Shown piece by piece: positions 9,379 through 17,849 of a stretch of 64,000 bases of DNA (its first letter is position 1; every line of letters begins with the position of its first letter). The position numbers and the translations under genes were made by a program. Source of the stretch: Psychrobacillus sp. OK032 (GTDB taxonomy: Bacteria; Bacillota; Bacilli; Bacillales_A; Planococcaceae); assembly GCF_900111345.1 (NCBI RefSeq), contig NZ_FOGY01000004.1, positions 124,001 to 188,000 on the forward strand, in the 5' to 3' direction. The notes under the pieces were generated by a model, which saw nothing but the letters and a program-made list of their open reading frames with translations, was not told the DNA's origin and searched no databases.

Positions 9379-9510
9379 TCAGCAGTAACCCTGACCGTAA
9401 CCGTAACCGCGACCTAAGAAACTTGCGCCAATAATAATTAAAAGTATAAACAGAACAATAATTAAAGCAAATCCTGAACCGCTTCCGTAACCACCAACCG
9501 CTTCACCCAT
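9379..9510 (-). CDS. YjcZ-family sporulation peptide (43 aa)
   Basis: The 43-residue product has the diagnostic YjcZ layout. A Gly-rich N-terminus ([14 protein letters not shown]) is followed by one transmembrane helix ([18 protein letters not shown]) and a Gly/Tyr tail ([11 protein letters not shown]). The minus-strand SD AGGAGGTG lies 7 bases before the ATG. Proteins of this family are made during sporulation in Bacilli; the exact role is unclear. It is too short for standard ORF cut-offs and easily missed. Confidence 0.88.
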   Translation of the reverse strand: MGEAVGGYGSGSGFALIIVLFILLIIIGASFLGRGYGYGQGYC

Positions 9511-9828
9511 TTAGTACACCTCCTATATTCGGGATAATTCATTCTATGTCGATAATGGATGTTCGTCTAATTCATTTGTTTGGTTTTAAGAAGATATTTT
9601 AAAACCACTGAAGGCACAGACAGGGCGGTGTGATGTGCCCTTCAGTTATAAATAGCATATTCATAATTTGAAAAAGCAGTGGGCAAATGCCGTTGGAAAA
9701 TTATTGGAACCGATTTGTTGGATTAACTGGGAGCTTGGACAAAGGAGATTTATTGCTAGGAGATCGTACCTTAATAATGTGAATCAATAATAAAAGGGCA
9801 ATCCAAATTTAGATTGCCCAAAGAATTT
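9511..9828. other. gap between the YjcZ and DUF3231 genes
   Basis: This stretch holds an inverted repeat at about 9607-9646 (CTGAAGGCAC against GTGCCCTTCAG with one bulged base). It also has a 31-codon open frame at 9687-9782 (product starting MPLENYWNRFVGLTG) without a clear ribosome binding site, possibly a gene fragment, and the DUF3231 terminator. Nothing else is supported. Confidence 0.5.
9796..9819 (-). terminator. intrinsic terminator of the DUF3231 gene
   Basis: The perfect stem GGGCAATC / GATTGCCC is followed on the minus strand by TTTTATTATT. Confidence 0.8.
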
Positions 9829-10341
9829 TTATTCTGTATCTGGAGAGTTGAAATGTAGCGGTGGAGGAATAAGCCATCCTTTATCTTTGTTTAATCGCAA
9901 TAGCTTTGCTCCTAATTGTGCTTTGTTCATATGAAACTGACCATACATTAAAGCAATATCTTCTCTAATGCAGATACCCATAGCTTGACTACATGCGACT
10001 AAACCAGCTGCGACATTCATTGAGAGTGCAGCACTGATTTCAGGATCGTTAAATCGTGCACCAACCGGAATGTCCTCAAGTCTTGCAACTGGACGTTCAG
10101 GTGGTGCAGGTGGTAGTCCAATACCATTAATTTTTAAAATATCTTCAACTTGTTTATTTTCGTCTTTCATACCTTGAATCGATTCTTCAATAATCTTCTC
10201 TAAATCTTTATCACCAGTGTGATTAGCAAAGGTTTGATACGCCGCTATAAAACCGTTGTTTGTAGCTAGATTTGTCCATAAAGTAAACACTTCACCGTAA
10301 TGTAACGGTTGGTCTTTTGGGTTACCGCTTAAAATTCCCAT
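9829..10341 (-). CDS. DUF3231 family protein
   Basis: This 170-residue all-helical protein has two ferritin-like helical segments: LHYGEVFTLWTNLATNNGFI near the N-terminus and DIALMYGQFHMNKAQLGAKL near the C-terminus. A Pro-rich linker (GLPPAPPERP) lies between them. This matches DUF3231, a family largely confined to spore-forming Firmicutes and related to spore coat CotF-like proteins. The biochemical function is unknown. SD GGGAGTG precedes the ATG. It is monocistronic. Confidence 0.85.
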   Translation of the reverse strand: MGILSGNPKDQPLHYGEVFTLWTNLATNNGFIAAYQTFANHTGDKDLEKIIEESIQGMKDENKQVEDILKINGIGLPPAPPERPVARLEDIPVGARFNDPEISAALSMNVAAGLVACSQAMGICIREDIALMYGQFHMNKAQLGAKLLRLNKDKGWLIPPPLHFNSPDTE

Positions 10342-10554
10342 TATTGCACTCCCTATCCATTAATAATTAATTTCATACAGGTAATAGTTTGTACTAATAA
10401 AAGATGTTTATTCACTGGTACGTAAATAAAAAAACTTTTGGATATTTTACTGAACCGAATGAATGTTAAAAAACACGAAAACAGTATAATAGCAAAAGTA
10501 CAAGAAGTCCTGTTATAATAGGTTTTGTGAAACTAAATGAAAGCAGGCGATATC

Positions 10555-10992
10555 ATGAATGCGTACGATGAATATATGCAAGGCATAGTAAAACCAATGA
10601 GAAGTGAATTAACAAACGCTGGATTTAAAGAATTAGTGACTCCGGAAGATGTACAAGACCATATGGCAAACGCAAATGGCGTTTCATTAATCGTTATAAA
10701 CTCAGTATGTGGCTGTGCAGCAGGGCTAGCAAGACCAGCAGTAATATCTGCAGTAGAAGAATTAGAAGTGAAACCTGATAACTTAGTTACTGTATTTGCT
10801 GGTCAAGATCAAGAAGCAACAGCAACAATGAGAGGTTACTTTGAAGAAGTTCCACCAAGTTCACCATCTATTGCTATTTGGAAGGAAGACCAATTGGCAT
10901 ATTTCATTCCTCGTGAACAAATTGAAAGCAACTCAATGGAAACGATTAAAGATCATCTTTCCGGCGTGCTTTCTCAAATTGTTTCTTCATGA
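10555..10992 (+). CDS. brxA: BrxA/BrxB bacilliredoxin (YphP)
   Basis: This 145-residue thioredoxin-fold protein has the CGC active-site motif in VINSVCGCAAGLARPA and the conserved VFAGQDQEATATMRGYF and PPSSPSIA segments. Bacilliredoxins remove bacillithiol from S-bacillithiolated proteins during oxidative or hypochlorite stress in the cytosol. The ATG at 10555 (MNAYDEYM...) is preferred over the ATG at 10537 because it gives the family's N-terminus and length (144 residues in B. subtilis). It overlaps ypiP by 4 bp, as in the conserved brxA-ypiP pair. Confidence 0.95.
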   Translation: MNAYDEYMQGIVKPMRSELTNAGFKELVTPEDVQDHMANANGVSLIVINSVCGCAAGLARPAVISAVEELEVKPDNLVTVFAGQDQEATATMRGYFEEVPPSSPSIAIWKEDQLAYFIPREQIESNSMETIKDHLSGVLSQIVSS

Positions 10993-11768
10993 AAACAATC
11001 GTAACTACTGCTGGTAGAACGAACGATATTTTTATTCGAGAAGCAAAAAAAATCGCAAGTAAATTGACTTTGCCATATGTCAATCGACAGAAGAAGTCTA
11101 TGCAAAAGTTACACCAGGAGCAGCATGCAAATGTATTAGTCGTAACTAAGGAGAGATTAGAACTGTATGTATACGGTTCTACTACTCCTTTTTTCTTTCA
11201 TCCGAATTCCGCGGCATTCCGTATAAAACGCATACAAAATGGGGAGAAGGATTTACTATTAGATGCTTTGAACTTACAAAAAGGAGATAGCTTTTTAGAT
11301 ACTACCGCCGGATTATGTTCGGATAGTATAATAGCCGCATATGCAGTAGGTGAAAATGGTGTTGCCGATGCTTGTGAAAAAGATGAAATAATTGCTTATA
11401 TTGTAAAGCATGGTTTAAAGGTGTATGAAACAGATAATATAGAAATGCAAGAAAGTATGCGACGGATACATATAATTCACCAAGATGCAGTGAATTATTT
11501 AAAACAGTTGGATACAAATTCCTATGATGTCGTTTACATGGATCCAATGTTTGAGGAAGTAATTGAGGAGTCGTCTAATTTTCAAAGCCTTCGAGAAGCT
11601 GGAGTGCATGAATCTTTGTCAGACGAATGGATAGAGGAAGCAAAACGAGTAGCCAAAAAACGGGTTGTGTTAAAGGCTCATTTTCGGTCACCAATGTTTG
11701 AAAAATATAAGTTCGAGCAGTTAACTAGATTATCTTCAAAGTTTCACTATGGCATTCTCGACATATAA
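10989..11768 (+). CDS. ypiP: class I SAM-dependent methyltransferase, YpiP type
   Basis: This 259-residue protein has a Rossmann methyltransferase core. Motif I reads FLDTTAGLCSDSIIAAYAVG, the acidic residue follows at DACEKD, and the catalytic-site region reads VVYMDPMFEE, similar to the DPPY-type motif of RNA methyltransferases of the RsmJ group. A start codon overlapping the brxA stop (ATGA) shows translational coupling. The substrate is not established; RsmJ-like 16S rRNA methylation is a family-based guess. Confidence 0.87.
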   Translation: MKTIVTTAGRTNDIFIREAKKIASKLTLPYVNRQKKSMQKLHQEQHANVLVVTKERLELYVYGSTTPFFFHPNSAAFRIKRIQNGEKDLLLDALNLQKGDSFLDTTAGLCSDSIIAAYAVGENGVADACEKDEIIAYIVKHGLKVYETDNIEMQESMRRIHIIHQDAVNYLKQLDTNSYDVVYMDPMFEEVIEESSNFQSLREAGVHESLSDEWIEEAKRVAKKRVVLKAHFRSPMFEKYKFEQLTRLSSKFHYGILDI

Positions 11769-11797
11769 AAAAGCTGTCAGTTGTGACAGCTTTTTTT
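11768..11797 (+). terminator. terminator of brxA-ypiP
   Basis: The stem AAAAAGCTGTCA / TGACAGCTTTTT has loop GTTG and a T-run. It begins at the ypiP stop codon. Confidence 0.88.
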
Positions 11798-11800
11798 ATG

Positions 11801-12012
11801 TCTAGACTCCAGCGCCATGCTCCTGCGCACAGCTCGTCGCAGAAGAACGTTGCCCCTCGGGGTCAAATGGGAAAAAGCTGTGGTGGCTGAGTAGCTGCCT
11901 CCTGGGCCCGCACGATGCGGGTCATGTCTGCTTTGCCACAGGATGTGGCGCCTTTGCAGACCTACCCTATTCCCATTTGCCTGTCGGGGCAGACATAGGC
12001 GCTTCCGCTTTT
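11801..12012 (-). repeat. dispersed mosaic repeat family B, copy 1
   Basis: This GC-rich intergenic block reads outward from a TCTAGACTCCAGCGCC end. Its reverse complement carries CTGCGACGAGCTGTGCGCAG and GGCGCTGGAGTCTAGA, modules shared with copies near 15.8, 22.5, 41.3, 42.7, 51.3 and 61.3 kb. It also contains the palindrome GACCCGCATCGTGCGGG in imperfect form. No convincing gene lies inside. Confidence 0.7.
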
Positions 12013-12016
12013 CTTT

Positions 12017-12094
12017 TTAATCTGTAAAGTTAAGTGACGTTAAATACCCCAATAAAAATAAAAATCCGATACCAATGATTAAATCTGCGTCCAT
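12017..12094 (-). CDS. putative 25-aa membrane micropeptide
   Basis: The minus-strand ATG at 12094 follows AAGGAGG with good spacing. The 25-residue product is MDADLIIGIGFLFLLG followed by YLTSLNFTD: a short acidic N-terminus and one membrane helix. The quality of the ribosome binding site and the clean hydrophobic composition favour a real small gene. The family is not recognised. Confidence 0.5.
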   Translation of the reverse strand: MDADLIIGIGFLFLLGYLTSLNFTD

Positions 12095-12245
12095 AGTGAC
12101 TTTCCTCCTTACTTTAAAAAAGCTACTGTATGTCTACATATTTTATTGTACAATGAATACATAGAAGATGAAACCTTTAGTTCGTAAAAACGTTATTAAT
12201 ACTAATATGCTTTATAAATTTGGTCAAAAATGAAGGTGATAATTG

Positions 12246-12833
12246 ATGAAAAAGTGGTTGCAAAAAACGATTATTATTACGGTCGCTTTCTTAACATTTG
12301 GACTTATCTCTCCTAACCATCTAATTTGGGAGCAATTATTAGACAATAAAAATCCTACGAAATCTATTGCTTCGGATGCAAATACAAGTGAATTTGAACA
12401 ACAAGTATCTATAGTAGATTCCTATGATTTACCTGATTTGAACGAAACTATTTCAAGAGCAGCTAGAGAACAGGCATACATAAAATTTGGTAATAGAATT
12501 CGACCAGTTATACAGGATGAATTTGACGATGTAATTTTTCCTAGGATGCAAGAAGCAATTGATGCGACCATTGCGAAAGTAGAAAGAGAAAAAGTAGCGA
12601 ATCTCTCTATTACCGAACATCCATCGGGAGAATACCATGAAAAAATATTTCATATTTACAATGAAGACATAAGAAAAGATTTCATCCGATTTCATGTAAG
12701 AACCGACAAAAAGCCGCAAGATGGATATTACTTCAACTTTCATTATCACCTAGCAGAAGATAATTATTCCAAACATTATGCATTAGGTGAGATTTTTTGG
12801 TCAAAAAATACCCCGCCGAAATGGTTATCCTAA
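12246..12833 (+). CDS. ypjP: YpjP family protein
   Basis: This 195-residue protein starts with a membrane segment or signal peptide (KKWLQKTIIITVAFLTFGL) and has the aromatic, histidine-rich C-terminal part typical of YpjP (YYFNFHYHLAEDNYSKHYAL, then EIFWSKNTPPKWLS). The function is unknown. ATG 12246 is chosen over the TTG one codon earlier on the basis of AAGGTG 8 bases upstream. It keeps the B. subtilis position next to thymidylate synthase, but a DUF3189 gene now lies between them. Confidence 0.88.
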   Translation: MKKWLQKTIIITVAFLTFGLISPNHLIWEQLLDNKNPTKSIASDANTSEFEQQVSIVDSYDLPDLNETISRAAREQAYIKFGNRIRPVIQDEFDDVIFPRMQEAIDATIAKVEREKVANLSITEHPSGEYHEKIFHIYNEDIRKDFIRFHVRTDKKPQDGYYFNFHYHLAEDNYSKHYALGEIFWSKNTPPKWLS

Positions 12834-12842
12834 ACACCACTG

Positions 12843-12871
12843 ACACTCATTTAATAAATGAGTGTTTTTTT
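12843..12871 (+). terminator. terminator after ypjP
   Basis: The stem ACACTCATTT / AAATGAGTGT with loop AAT is followed by a T7 run. The roughly 340 bp between here and the DUF3189 gene are AT-rich with no recognisable feature. Confidence 0.85.
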
Positions 12872-13220
12872 GTTTGTAAACATTGTTATATCAACATTTT
12901 TAAGGGGTATATTTTTTGTTCGTTTTTATGTTTCATATATTTAAAAACTATAAATAAAACACTGTACCCCAAATTGCTTAATTTGAAGAGACGAAATCTT
13001 GTCAAATAACTTTAAATGATACTTCATACGGTAGAAAGTTCCAATCGGAGTGTTCTTTTTGTTTTTGGAAGGCTTAAAATCTCAGCATAAGCTAGCGTTA
13101 TTTTTATTGTCTTTTTAAAATTGTAATTTATATTTTCAAAGTATAAAAAGAAAATTAAATGAATTGGATTTAGACTAAGTGACCATAATAGCCGTAGATA
13201 AAAATATAAAGGATGATATC

Positions 13221-13730
13221 ATGATTTATATTTATAATGACTATGGTGGAACACACACCACAGCTTTGGCAGCGGCCTATCATTTAAAAGAAATAGACCA
13301 ATCAGAACGTAAACTCACAAAAGAAGAAATATTAAGTGTAAACTATTTTAATAAATTAACTAAAAAGGATTCCGGAAAAATCATTTTCCATGGGATAGAT
13401 GAAAATGGAGACTCAGTGTATACAATAGGTCGGAAATCCTCTAAGATAGTTGTTCCAGCAATGAAAAACTTAATTTTATTGATTCAAAGTAAACATCAAT
13501 TTCATGAACAAATTATCTTCTCCAATACATCACCAACGGTACCATTAGTGATGTCGATTGGGGGTTTTTTGTCTAGAGGATTAAAAATTGATTTTCTTGG
13601 TGTGCCATTATTGGTTATAGGTGCAAAACAATGTTGCGACAATATTTTTCGGTTGGTAGAAAATACAAAACGAATAGCCCAATCTAATAAGGAACAAGTC
13701 ACTATTTTAGAAAATCAAGAATTTAAGTAA
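13221..13730 (+). CDS. DUF3189 family protein
   Basis: This 169-residue protein begins MIYIYNDYGGTHTTALAAAY, the signature of DUF3189, a family of small proteins in sporulating Firmicutes with a P-loop-like N-terminus but no established function. The middle holds IVVPAMKNLILLI, and near the C-terminus is GVPLLVIGAKQCCDNIFRLV. The ATG at 13221 is preferred to the upstream GTG at 13179 because AAAGGATG is correctly spaced before it and it matches the family start. It is followed by a fossil of the ypjP tail, suggesting the gene was inserted here. Confidence 0.78.
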   Translation: MIYIYNDYGGTHTTALAAAYHLKEIDQSERKLTKEEILSVNYFNKLTKKDSGKIIFHGIDENGDSVYTIGRKSSKIVVPAMKNLILLIQSKHQFHEQIIFSNTSPTVPLVMSIGGFLSRGLKIDFLGVPLLVIGAKQCCDNIFRLVENTKRIAQSNKEQVTILENQEFK

Positions 13731-13809
13731 TACTTTTTAATTTTATCTCCTCTTGAAAAAAAACTTTTTCATGTAAGAGATCCAGTTGGAACATACTGCA
13801 GGTACGTAA

Positions 13810-13839
13810 AAAAACACCTCGTCAAAATGGTTATCCTAA
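13810..13839 (+). pseudogene. duplicated fragment of the ypjP 3' end
   Basis: Ten codons read KNTSSKWLS-stop, against KNTPPKWLS-stop at the end of ypjP (12804-12833). The DNA has 4 differences over about 31 bases and shares the identical core AAATGGTTATCCTAAA. This is a short tail duplicate on the far side of the DUF3189 gene. Confidence 0.75.
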
Positions 13840-13847
13840 AAACGATG

Positions 13848-13875
13848 AAATGTCCTCTTTAGAGGGCATTTTTTG
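13848..13875 (+). terminator. terminator after the DUF3189 gene
   Basis: The stem AAATGTCCTC / GAGGGCATTT has loop TTTA and a T-run. Confidence 0.8.
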
Positions 13876-13918
13876 TTATAATGAAGGGAAGTATAGAAAA
13901 TGAAAATGAGGTATACAA

Positions 13919-14863
13919 ATGGAACAATACTTAACATTGTGTAAACATATTATGGAAAATGGAGTGCAAAAAGGAGATCGAACTGGGACTGGAACGAAGA
14001 GCGTCTTTGGTTATCAAATGCGGTTTGATTTAGCAGAAGGTTTTCCGCTACTTACAACGAAAAAAACTGCCTTTCGATTAGTTGTGAGTGAATTATTATG
14101 GTTTATAAAAGGGGATACGAACGTAAAGTCTTTAATTGAAGCAAATAACCATATTTGGGACGATTGGGCGTTTGAAAAATGGGTGAAAAGTGATCGATAT
14201 ACTGGTCCTGATATGACAAATTTCGGGGTACGTGCAGCGAATGACCCTGTTTTCAAAGCAATTGTGGATGAACAAATGGAAACCTTCTGTACGAAAATTG
14301 TAGAAGATGAACAATTTGCAGAGGAGTTTGGCGAATTAGGACCAGTCTATGGTAGACAATGGAGATCTTGGCCAACTAAAAACGGAGAAACGATCGATCA
14401 ATTACAAAAAGTAATTGAACAACTAAAGACAAATCCAGATTCTAGAAGGCATATTATCACTGCTTGGAATCCAGCAGAAGTAGATGAAATGGCTTTACCT
14501 CCATGCCATGCATTTATGCAGTTTTATGTAGCAAATGGGAAATTGTCTTGTCAATTGTACCAACGCAGTGCAGATGTGTTTTTGGGTGTACCTTTTAATA
14601 TTGCTTCTTATGCTCTTTTAACCCATCTCATTGCGAAAGAGTGCCATTTAGAAGTAGGGGAATTTGTACATACACTGGGAGATGCGCATATATATGCTAA
14701 TCATATGGAGCAAGTGGAAACACAGTTAGCGCGTACACCTAGATCGTTACCGCACCTTTCTTTATCGAATGAGAAAGATTCGATATTTGATTTTGAAATA
14801 GAGGATATAAAAATAGAAGGATACGATCCACATCCGCGCATTAAAGCACCTATAGCAGTTTAA
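13919..14863 (+). CDS. thyA: thymidylate synthase
   Basis: This 314-residue ThyA converts dUMP to dTMP using methylene-THF. The catalytic cysteine is in [11 protein letters not shown] and the dUMP-binding arginines are in NPDSRRHI and [20 protein letters not shown]. The small domain carries the roughly 50-residue insertion (residues about 85-135) seen in the Staphylococcus and Lactobacillus type, which makes it longer than the 264-residue E. coli form. It is followed 39 bp later by dfrA, which regenerates the THF that ThyA oxidises. Confidence 0.97.
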   Translation: MEQYLTLCKHIMENGVQKGDRTGTGTKSVFGYQMRFDLAEGFPLLTTKKTAFRLVVSELLWFIKGDTNVKSLIEANNHIWDDWAFEKWVKSDRYTGPDMTNFGVRAANDPVFKAIVDEQMETFCTKIVEDEQFAEEFGELGPVYGRQWRSWPTKNGETIDQLQKVIEQLKTNPDSRRHIITAWNPAEVDEMALPPCHAFMQFYVANGKLSCQLYQRSADVFLGVPFNIASYALLTHLIAKECHLEVGEFVHTLGDAHIYANHMEQVETQLARTPRSLPHLSLSNEKDSIFDFEIEDIKIEGYDPHPRIKAPIAV

Positions 14864-14902
14864 CTTGAATCAGCAAATATCGTTAAAAAGAGGAGATAAT
14901 AT

Positions 14903-15391
14903 ATGATTTCATTGATCGTAGCACATGATCCGAATCGAGTAATTGGTTTAGATAATAAAATGCCTTGGCATATTCCAGGAGACCTTGCTTATTTTAAAGA
15001 AAAAACGATGGGTAAAGCAATCGTGATGGGAAGAAAAACATTTGAATCGATTGGCCGTGTTTTACCAGGTCGTAAAAATATAATTATTACGAGAAATACT
15101 TCTTACGAAGCGGAAGGGGCAGATGTGGTAACCAATTTACCAGATGCCGTTGCCTTAGCTAAGTCATATCATGAAGAAGTGATGATTATTGGCGGGGAGC
15201 AAATATTTCGTGCTATCTTGCCAAAAGCGGATCGATTATATGTGACGATTATCGAGCAATCGTTTGAAGGGGATACATTTTTCCCACCGTATGGGAAGGA
15301 ATGGGTACTTGTAGATACATCCGAAAAGATGGTAACAGACGAAGGCATCCATTACTTGTATTTAGTTTATGAAAGAATTGAAAATCTATAA
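14903..15391 (+). CDS. dfrA: dihydrofolate reductase
   Basis: This 162-residue enzyme of the usual length reduces DHF to THF with NADPH. The catalytic carboxylate is Asp27 in NKMPWHIPGDLAYFK, and the NADPH-binding motifs are VMGRKTFESIG and IIGGEQIFRA. The SD is AGAGGAGAT. Functional coupling and spacing support a thyA-dfrA operon. No terminator is evident directly after it. Confidence 0.97.
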   Translation: MISLIVAHDPNRVIGLDNKMPWHIPGDLAYFKEKTMGKAIVMGRKTFESIGRVLPGRKNIIITRNTSYEAEGADVVTNLPDAVALAKSYHEEVMIIGGEQIFRAILPKADRLYVTIIEQSFEGDTFFPPYGKEWVLVDTSEKMVTDEGIHYLYLVYERIENL

Positions 15392-15988
15392 TTATTCGTT
15401 GTGAAATTGAACAATTTCTCTTTTACTAAATATTAACAACTGACAAGAGGAACACTGGCCAATTGTAAAACTACATTTAAATTGGGATTTAGCATGGTGG
15501 TCCTGATAACTCTAAAACATTGTTAAAATTAGTTAACAGATTCCATTGATTGCAGCGGAAAGTGGCGACTCCGGCGGGATGAGTGAGACAGATGATCCAT
15601 CTTAGGCGTACGCGAAAGGATCCGTCTGAAGCGGAAATCGTATCAGACACTAAATCGAGCATATTATACTCATTATTGCTATGTTGCAGCTCTCCTCAAA
15701 AGAACTTTTAGGTTCAAACTTATGGCGGATGACACTAATTTATAATAGAGTAATTGAAATGATATAGCCAAAATCGTCTCATCCACGCGGCAACGACTAT
15801 CTGACTTCACCTGCATCAAGCAGGGCAAGGCATAATCGGAAATTGGAAACAATTACACCGAGTCGTTATTGATTTGTTCAAATATCTTTCTTTTAATCAT
15901 ATAGTGTACTATGTGTGCATGTTAAATAATTTTACAAGCGGCGGTACTTCTTCTTATAATAGTACGTATAGAGGAAGGAAGAGATATA
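15392..15988. other. 600-bp gene-free gap with two decayed repeats
   Basis: Between dfrA and degV there is no supported gene. The gap holds a degenerate family A repeat at 15547-15639 (from GCAGCGGAAAGTGGCGACTC to GTCTGAAGCGGAAATC) and a family B fragment at about 15765-15835 (GGCAACGACTATCTGAC and CCTGCATCAAGCAGG). The final 100 bp presumably contain the degV promoter. Confidence 0.6.
15547..15639 (+). repeat. dispersed repeat family A, degenerate copy
   Basis: The copy shares its ends with the full copy at 63506-63627: GCGGAAA-GGCGACTCC-GCGGGA on the left and CGAAAGGATCCGTCTGAAGC on the right. The middle has diverged. Confidence 0.65.
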
Positions 15989-16828
15989 GTGCATAAAGTC
16001 CAAATAGTAACAGATTCAACAGCAGATTTAACAAAAGAGCTTATCAAACAATTTAATATTCATATAGTGCCACTTTCCATTCAAATAGATAGAGAATCGT
16101 ACATCGATGGTGTTACCATTCAGCAAGAAGAGTTTATTGAAAAAATGGCTCAATCAAAAGAATTGCCTAAATCATCACAGCCAGCTGTAGGTGTTTTTAA
16201 AGAACTATATGATAAGCTGGGAGCAAATGGAGATCGAATTATTTCCATCCATATGACAGGGAGTATGAGTGGTACTGTTAAATCTGCTCAAGCTGCTGCA
16301 GAAATGTCTACATCGGATGTTACGGTAATTGATTCTGAATTTATTTCGTTTGCACTAGGTTTTCAGGTGGAGGAAGCAGCTAAAATGGCGGCAAATGATT
16401 ATTCAGTTGAAAAGATTACTCAAAGAGTGAAAGAAATCTGTGGAAAAACAAAATTATTTGTAGTAGTAGACACTTTAGAAAATCTAGTAAAAGGTGGACG
16501 TATTGGAAAAGGAAAAGCTATGTTAGGATCTTTGCTTTCCATTAAACCAATTGCTAGTTTGACAGATGGAGAATATACACCAGTTGCGAAAGTACGCAGC
16601 CATAAACAAGTAGTCAATTATTTGTTTAATGAATTTATGAAAGACACGAAAGGGAAAATTGTAAAGGCGGTAGGTATCTCCCATGCAAATGGATTCTCTA
16701 TGGCTACCCCATTAAAGAACCTTATCGAGGAAACTGGTTTTAAGCAGATTCAAATGTCTTTTACCTCACCTGTTATTAGTACACATACAGGTCCTGGTGC
16801 TATTGGATTTATGTATATGACGGAATAG
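15989..16828 (+). CDS. DegV family fatty-acid-binding protein
   Basis: This 279-residue cytosolic protein has the DegV hallmark IVTDSTADL at the N-terminus, the SQPAVGVF motif, HMTGSMSGT and LENLVKGGRIGK. DegV proteins bind fatty acids and present them to the FakA kinase, acting as FakB subunits. The start is GTG at 15989 with AGGAAGGAAGAG upstream. It is monocistronic, with a terminator following. Confidence 0.93.
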   Translation: MHKVQIVTDSTADLTKELIKQFNIHIVPLSIQIDRESYIDGVTIQQEEFIEKMAQSKELPKSSQPAVGVFKELYDKLGANGDRIISIHMTGSMSGTVKSAQAAAEMSTSDVTVIDSEFISFALGFQVEEAAKMAANDYSVEKITQRVKEICGKTKLFVVVDTLENLVKGGRIGKGKAMLGSLLSIKPIASLTDGEYTPVAKVRSHKQVVNYLFNEFMKDTKGKIVKAVGISHANGFSMATPLKNLIEETGFKQIQMSFTSPVISTHTGPGAIGFMYMTE

Positions 16829-16833
16829 TGAAC

Positions 16834-16865
16834 AGGCAGGGAAAAGAAGATTCCCTGCCTTTATT
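16834..16865 (+). terminator. terminator after degV
   Basis: The stem AGGCAGGGAA / TTCCCTGCCT has a 7-nt loop and a TTATT tail. Confidence 0.8.
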
Positions 16866-17030
16866 GATATATCAAAAAAGCAAAGGTCAAAGCCCTGCTA
16901 GTTAAGTTATAGCCAGGCGCAATATTTCCCTGCTTAGAGCTTTTCGCGAAAAGCAAATAGCATCTGTTGGAGCTGAACAAAGGGAAGCGGAAGAAATTAC
17001 GTTATGGAATTTGATATAAAGGGGTTTAGA

Positions 17031-17837
17031 ATGAAATATTTCGTTAGTTTTTTATGTATACTCATGCTTTCCGCTTGTTCGTCAAGTGAACTGAAAGTAG
17101 TAAACTTTTCAGAAAGAGAATCCGTGTTGTTTGAAGAATATGTTATTCCTTTTTCCTTTTTCCCAAGAACAATTGAACTTGTCGGACTTGGAGATTCACT
17201 TACACAAGGTGTTGGCGATGAATTAAAAGGAGCAGGTTATATTGGTAGACTTCAAAAAGAAATTTCACAGTATAAAGGAATAGAAGAGGTTATTTTAACC
17301 AATACTGCGAAAAGAGGACGTCGAAGTGATCAGCTTTTAAAAATGTTAAAAGGTGGAGAAATCGATCATCAGCTACGTAAAGCCAATATTATTACGCTAA
17401 CTATCGGTGGTAATGATATGATGAAAGTAGTGAAGAAAGATTTATTTAATCTACGTGTAGAAGCTTTTGAAAAAGAATTAGTGAAATTCGAACAAAATTA
17501 TGATCAAATATTAGAAGAAATTCGAGAGATTAATAGTAATGCCCCAATTATTCTTCTTGGTCTTTACAATCCTATTACTGCAGTAACAGATGAAAAAAGT
17601 GAACTTGATGAGATTTTAGCAGATTGGAATAATAGCATAGAAACGATAGCATATAGTGATGTAAATGCTTGTTTTGTACCAATCGATCAACTTTTTGTTA
17701 CCAATGCAAACTTAGTCTATCATACGGACTTTTTTCATCCAAATAGTAAGGGATATGAACTGATCGGAGAAGCTCTAGTCAATTCTCTAGAAGATTGTGG
17801 TTTAATTGACGAACGTAAAAGGGAAATGTTGTTTTAA
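17031..17837 (+). CDS. ypmR: SGNH/GDSL-family lipoprotein hydrolase, YpmR type
   Basis: This 268-residue lipoprotein has a signal peptide with lipobox LSAC (KYFVSFLCILMLSACSSS) and an SGNH hydrolase domain. Block I is LVGLGDSLTQGVG, block III is TIGGNDM, and the catalytic Asp-X-X-His is in YHTDFFHPNSKG. It probably acts as an esterase on the outer face of the membrane. ATG 17031 is preferred because AAAGGGG precedes it and because it yields a proper signal peptide. It is followed 12 bp later by ypmS, as in B. subtilis. Confidence 0.92.
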   Translation: MKYFVSFLCILMLSACSSSELKVVNFSERESVLFEEYVIPFSFFPRTIELVGLGDSLTQGVGDELKGAGYIGRLQKEISQYKGIEEVILTNTAKRGRRSDQLLKMLKGGEIDHQLRKANIITLTIGGNDMMKVVKKDLFNLRVEAFEKELVKFEQNYDQILEEIREINSNAPIILLGLYNPITAVTDEKSELDEILADWNNSIETIAYSDVNACFVPIDQLFVTNANLVYHTDFFHPNSKGYELIGEALVNSLEDCGLIDERKREMLF

Positions 17838-17849
17838 GGAGTTGTTTAA

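Noticed and set aside
9687-9782. 31-codon frame before the DUF3231 terminator
   Set aside because: There is no convincing SD, and the composition gives no family hint. Mentioned only in the gap description.
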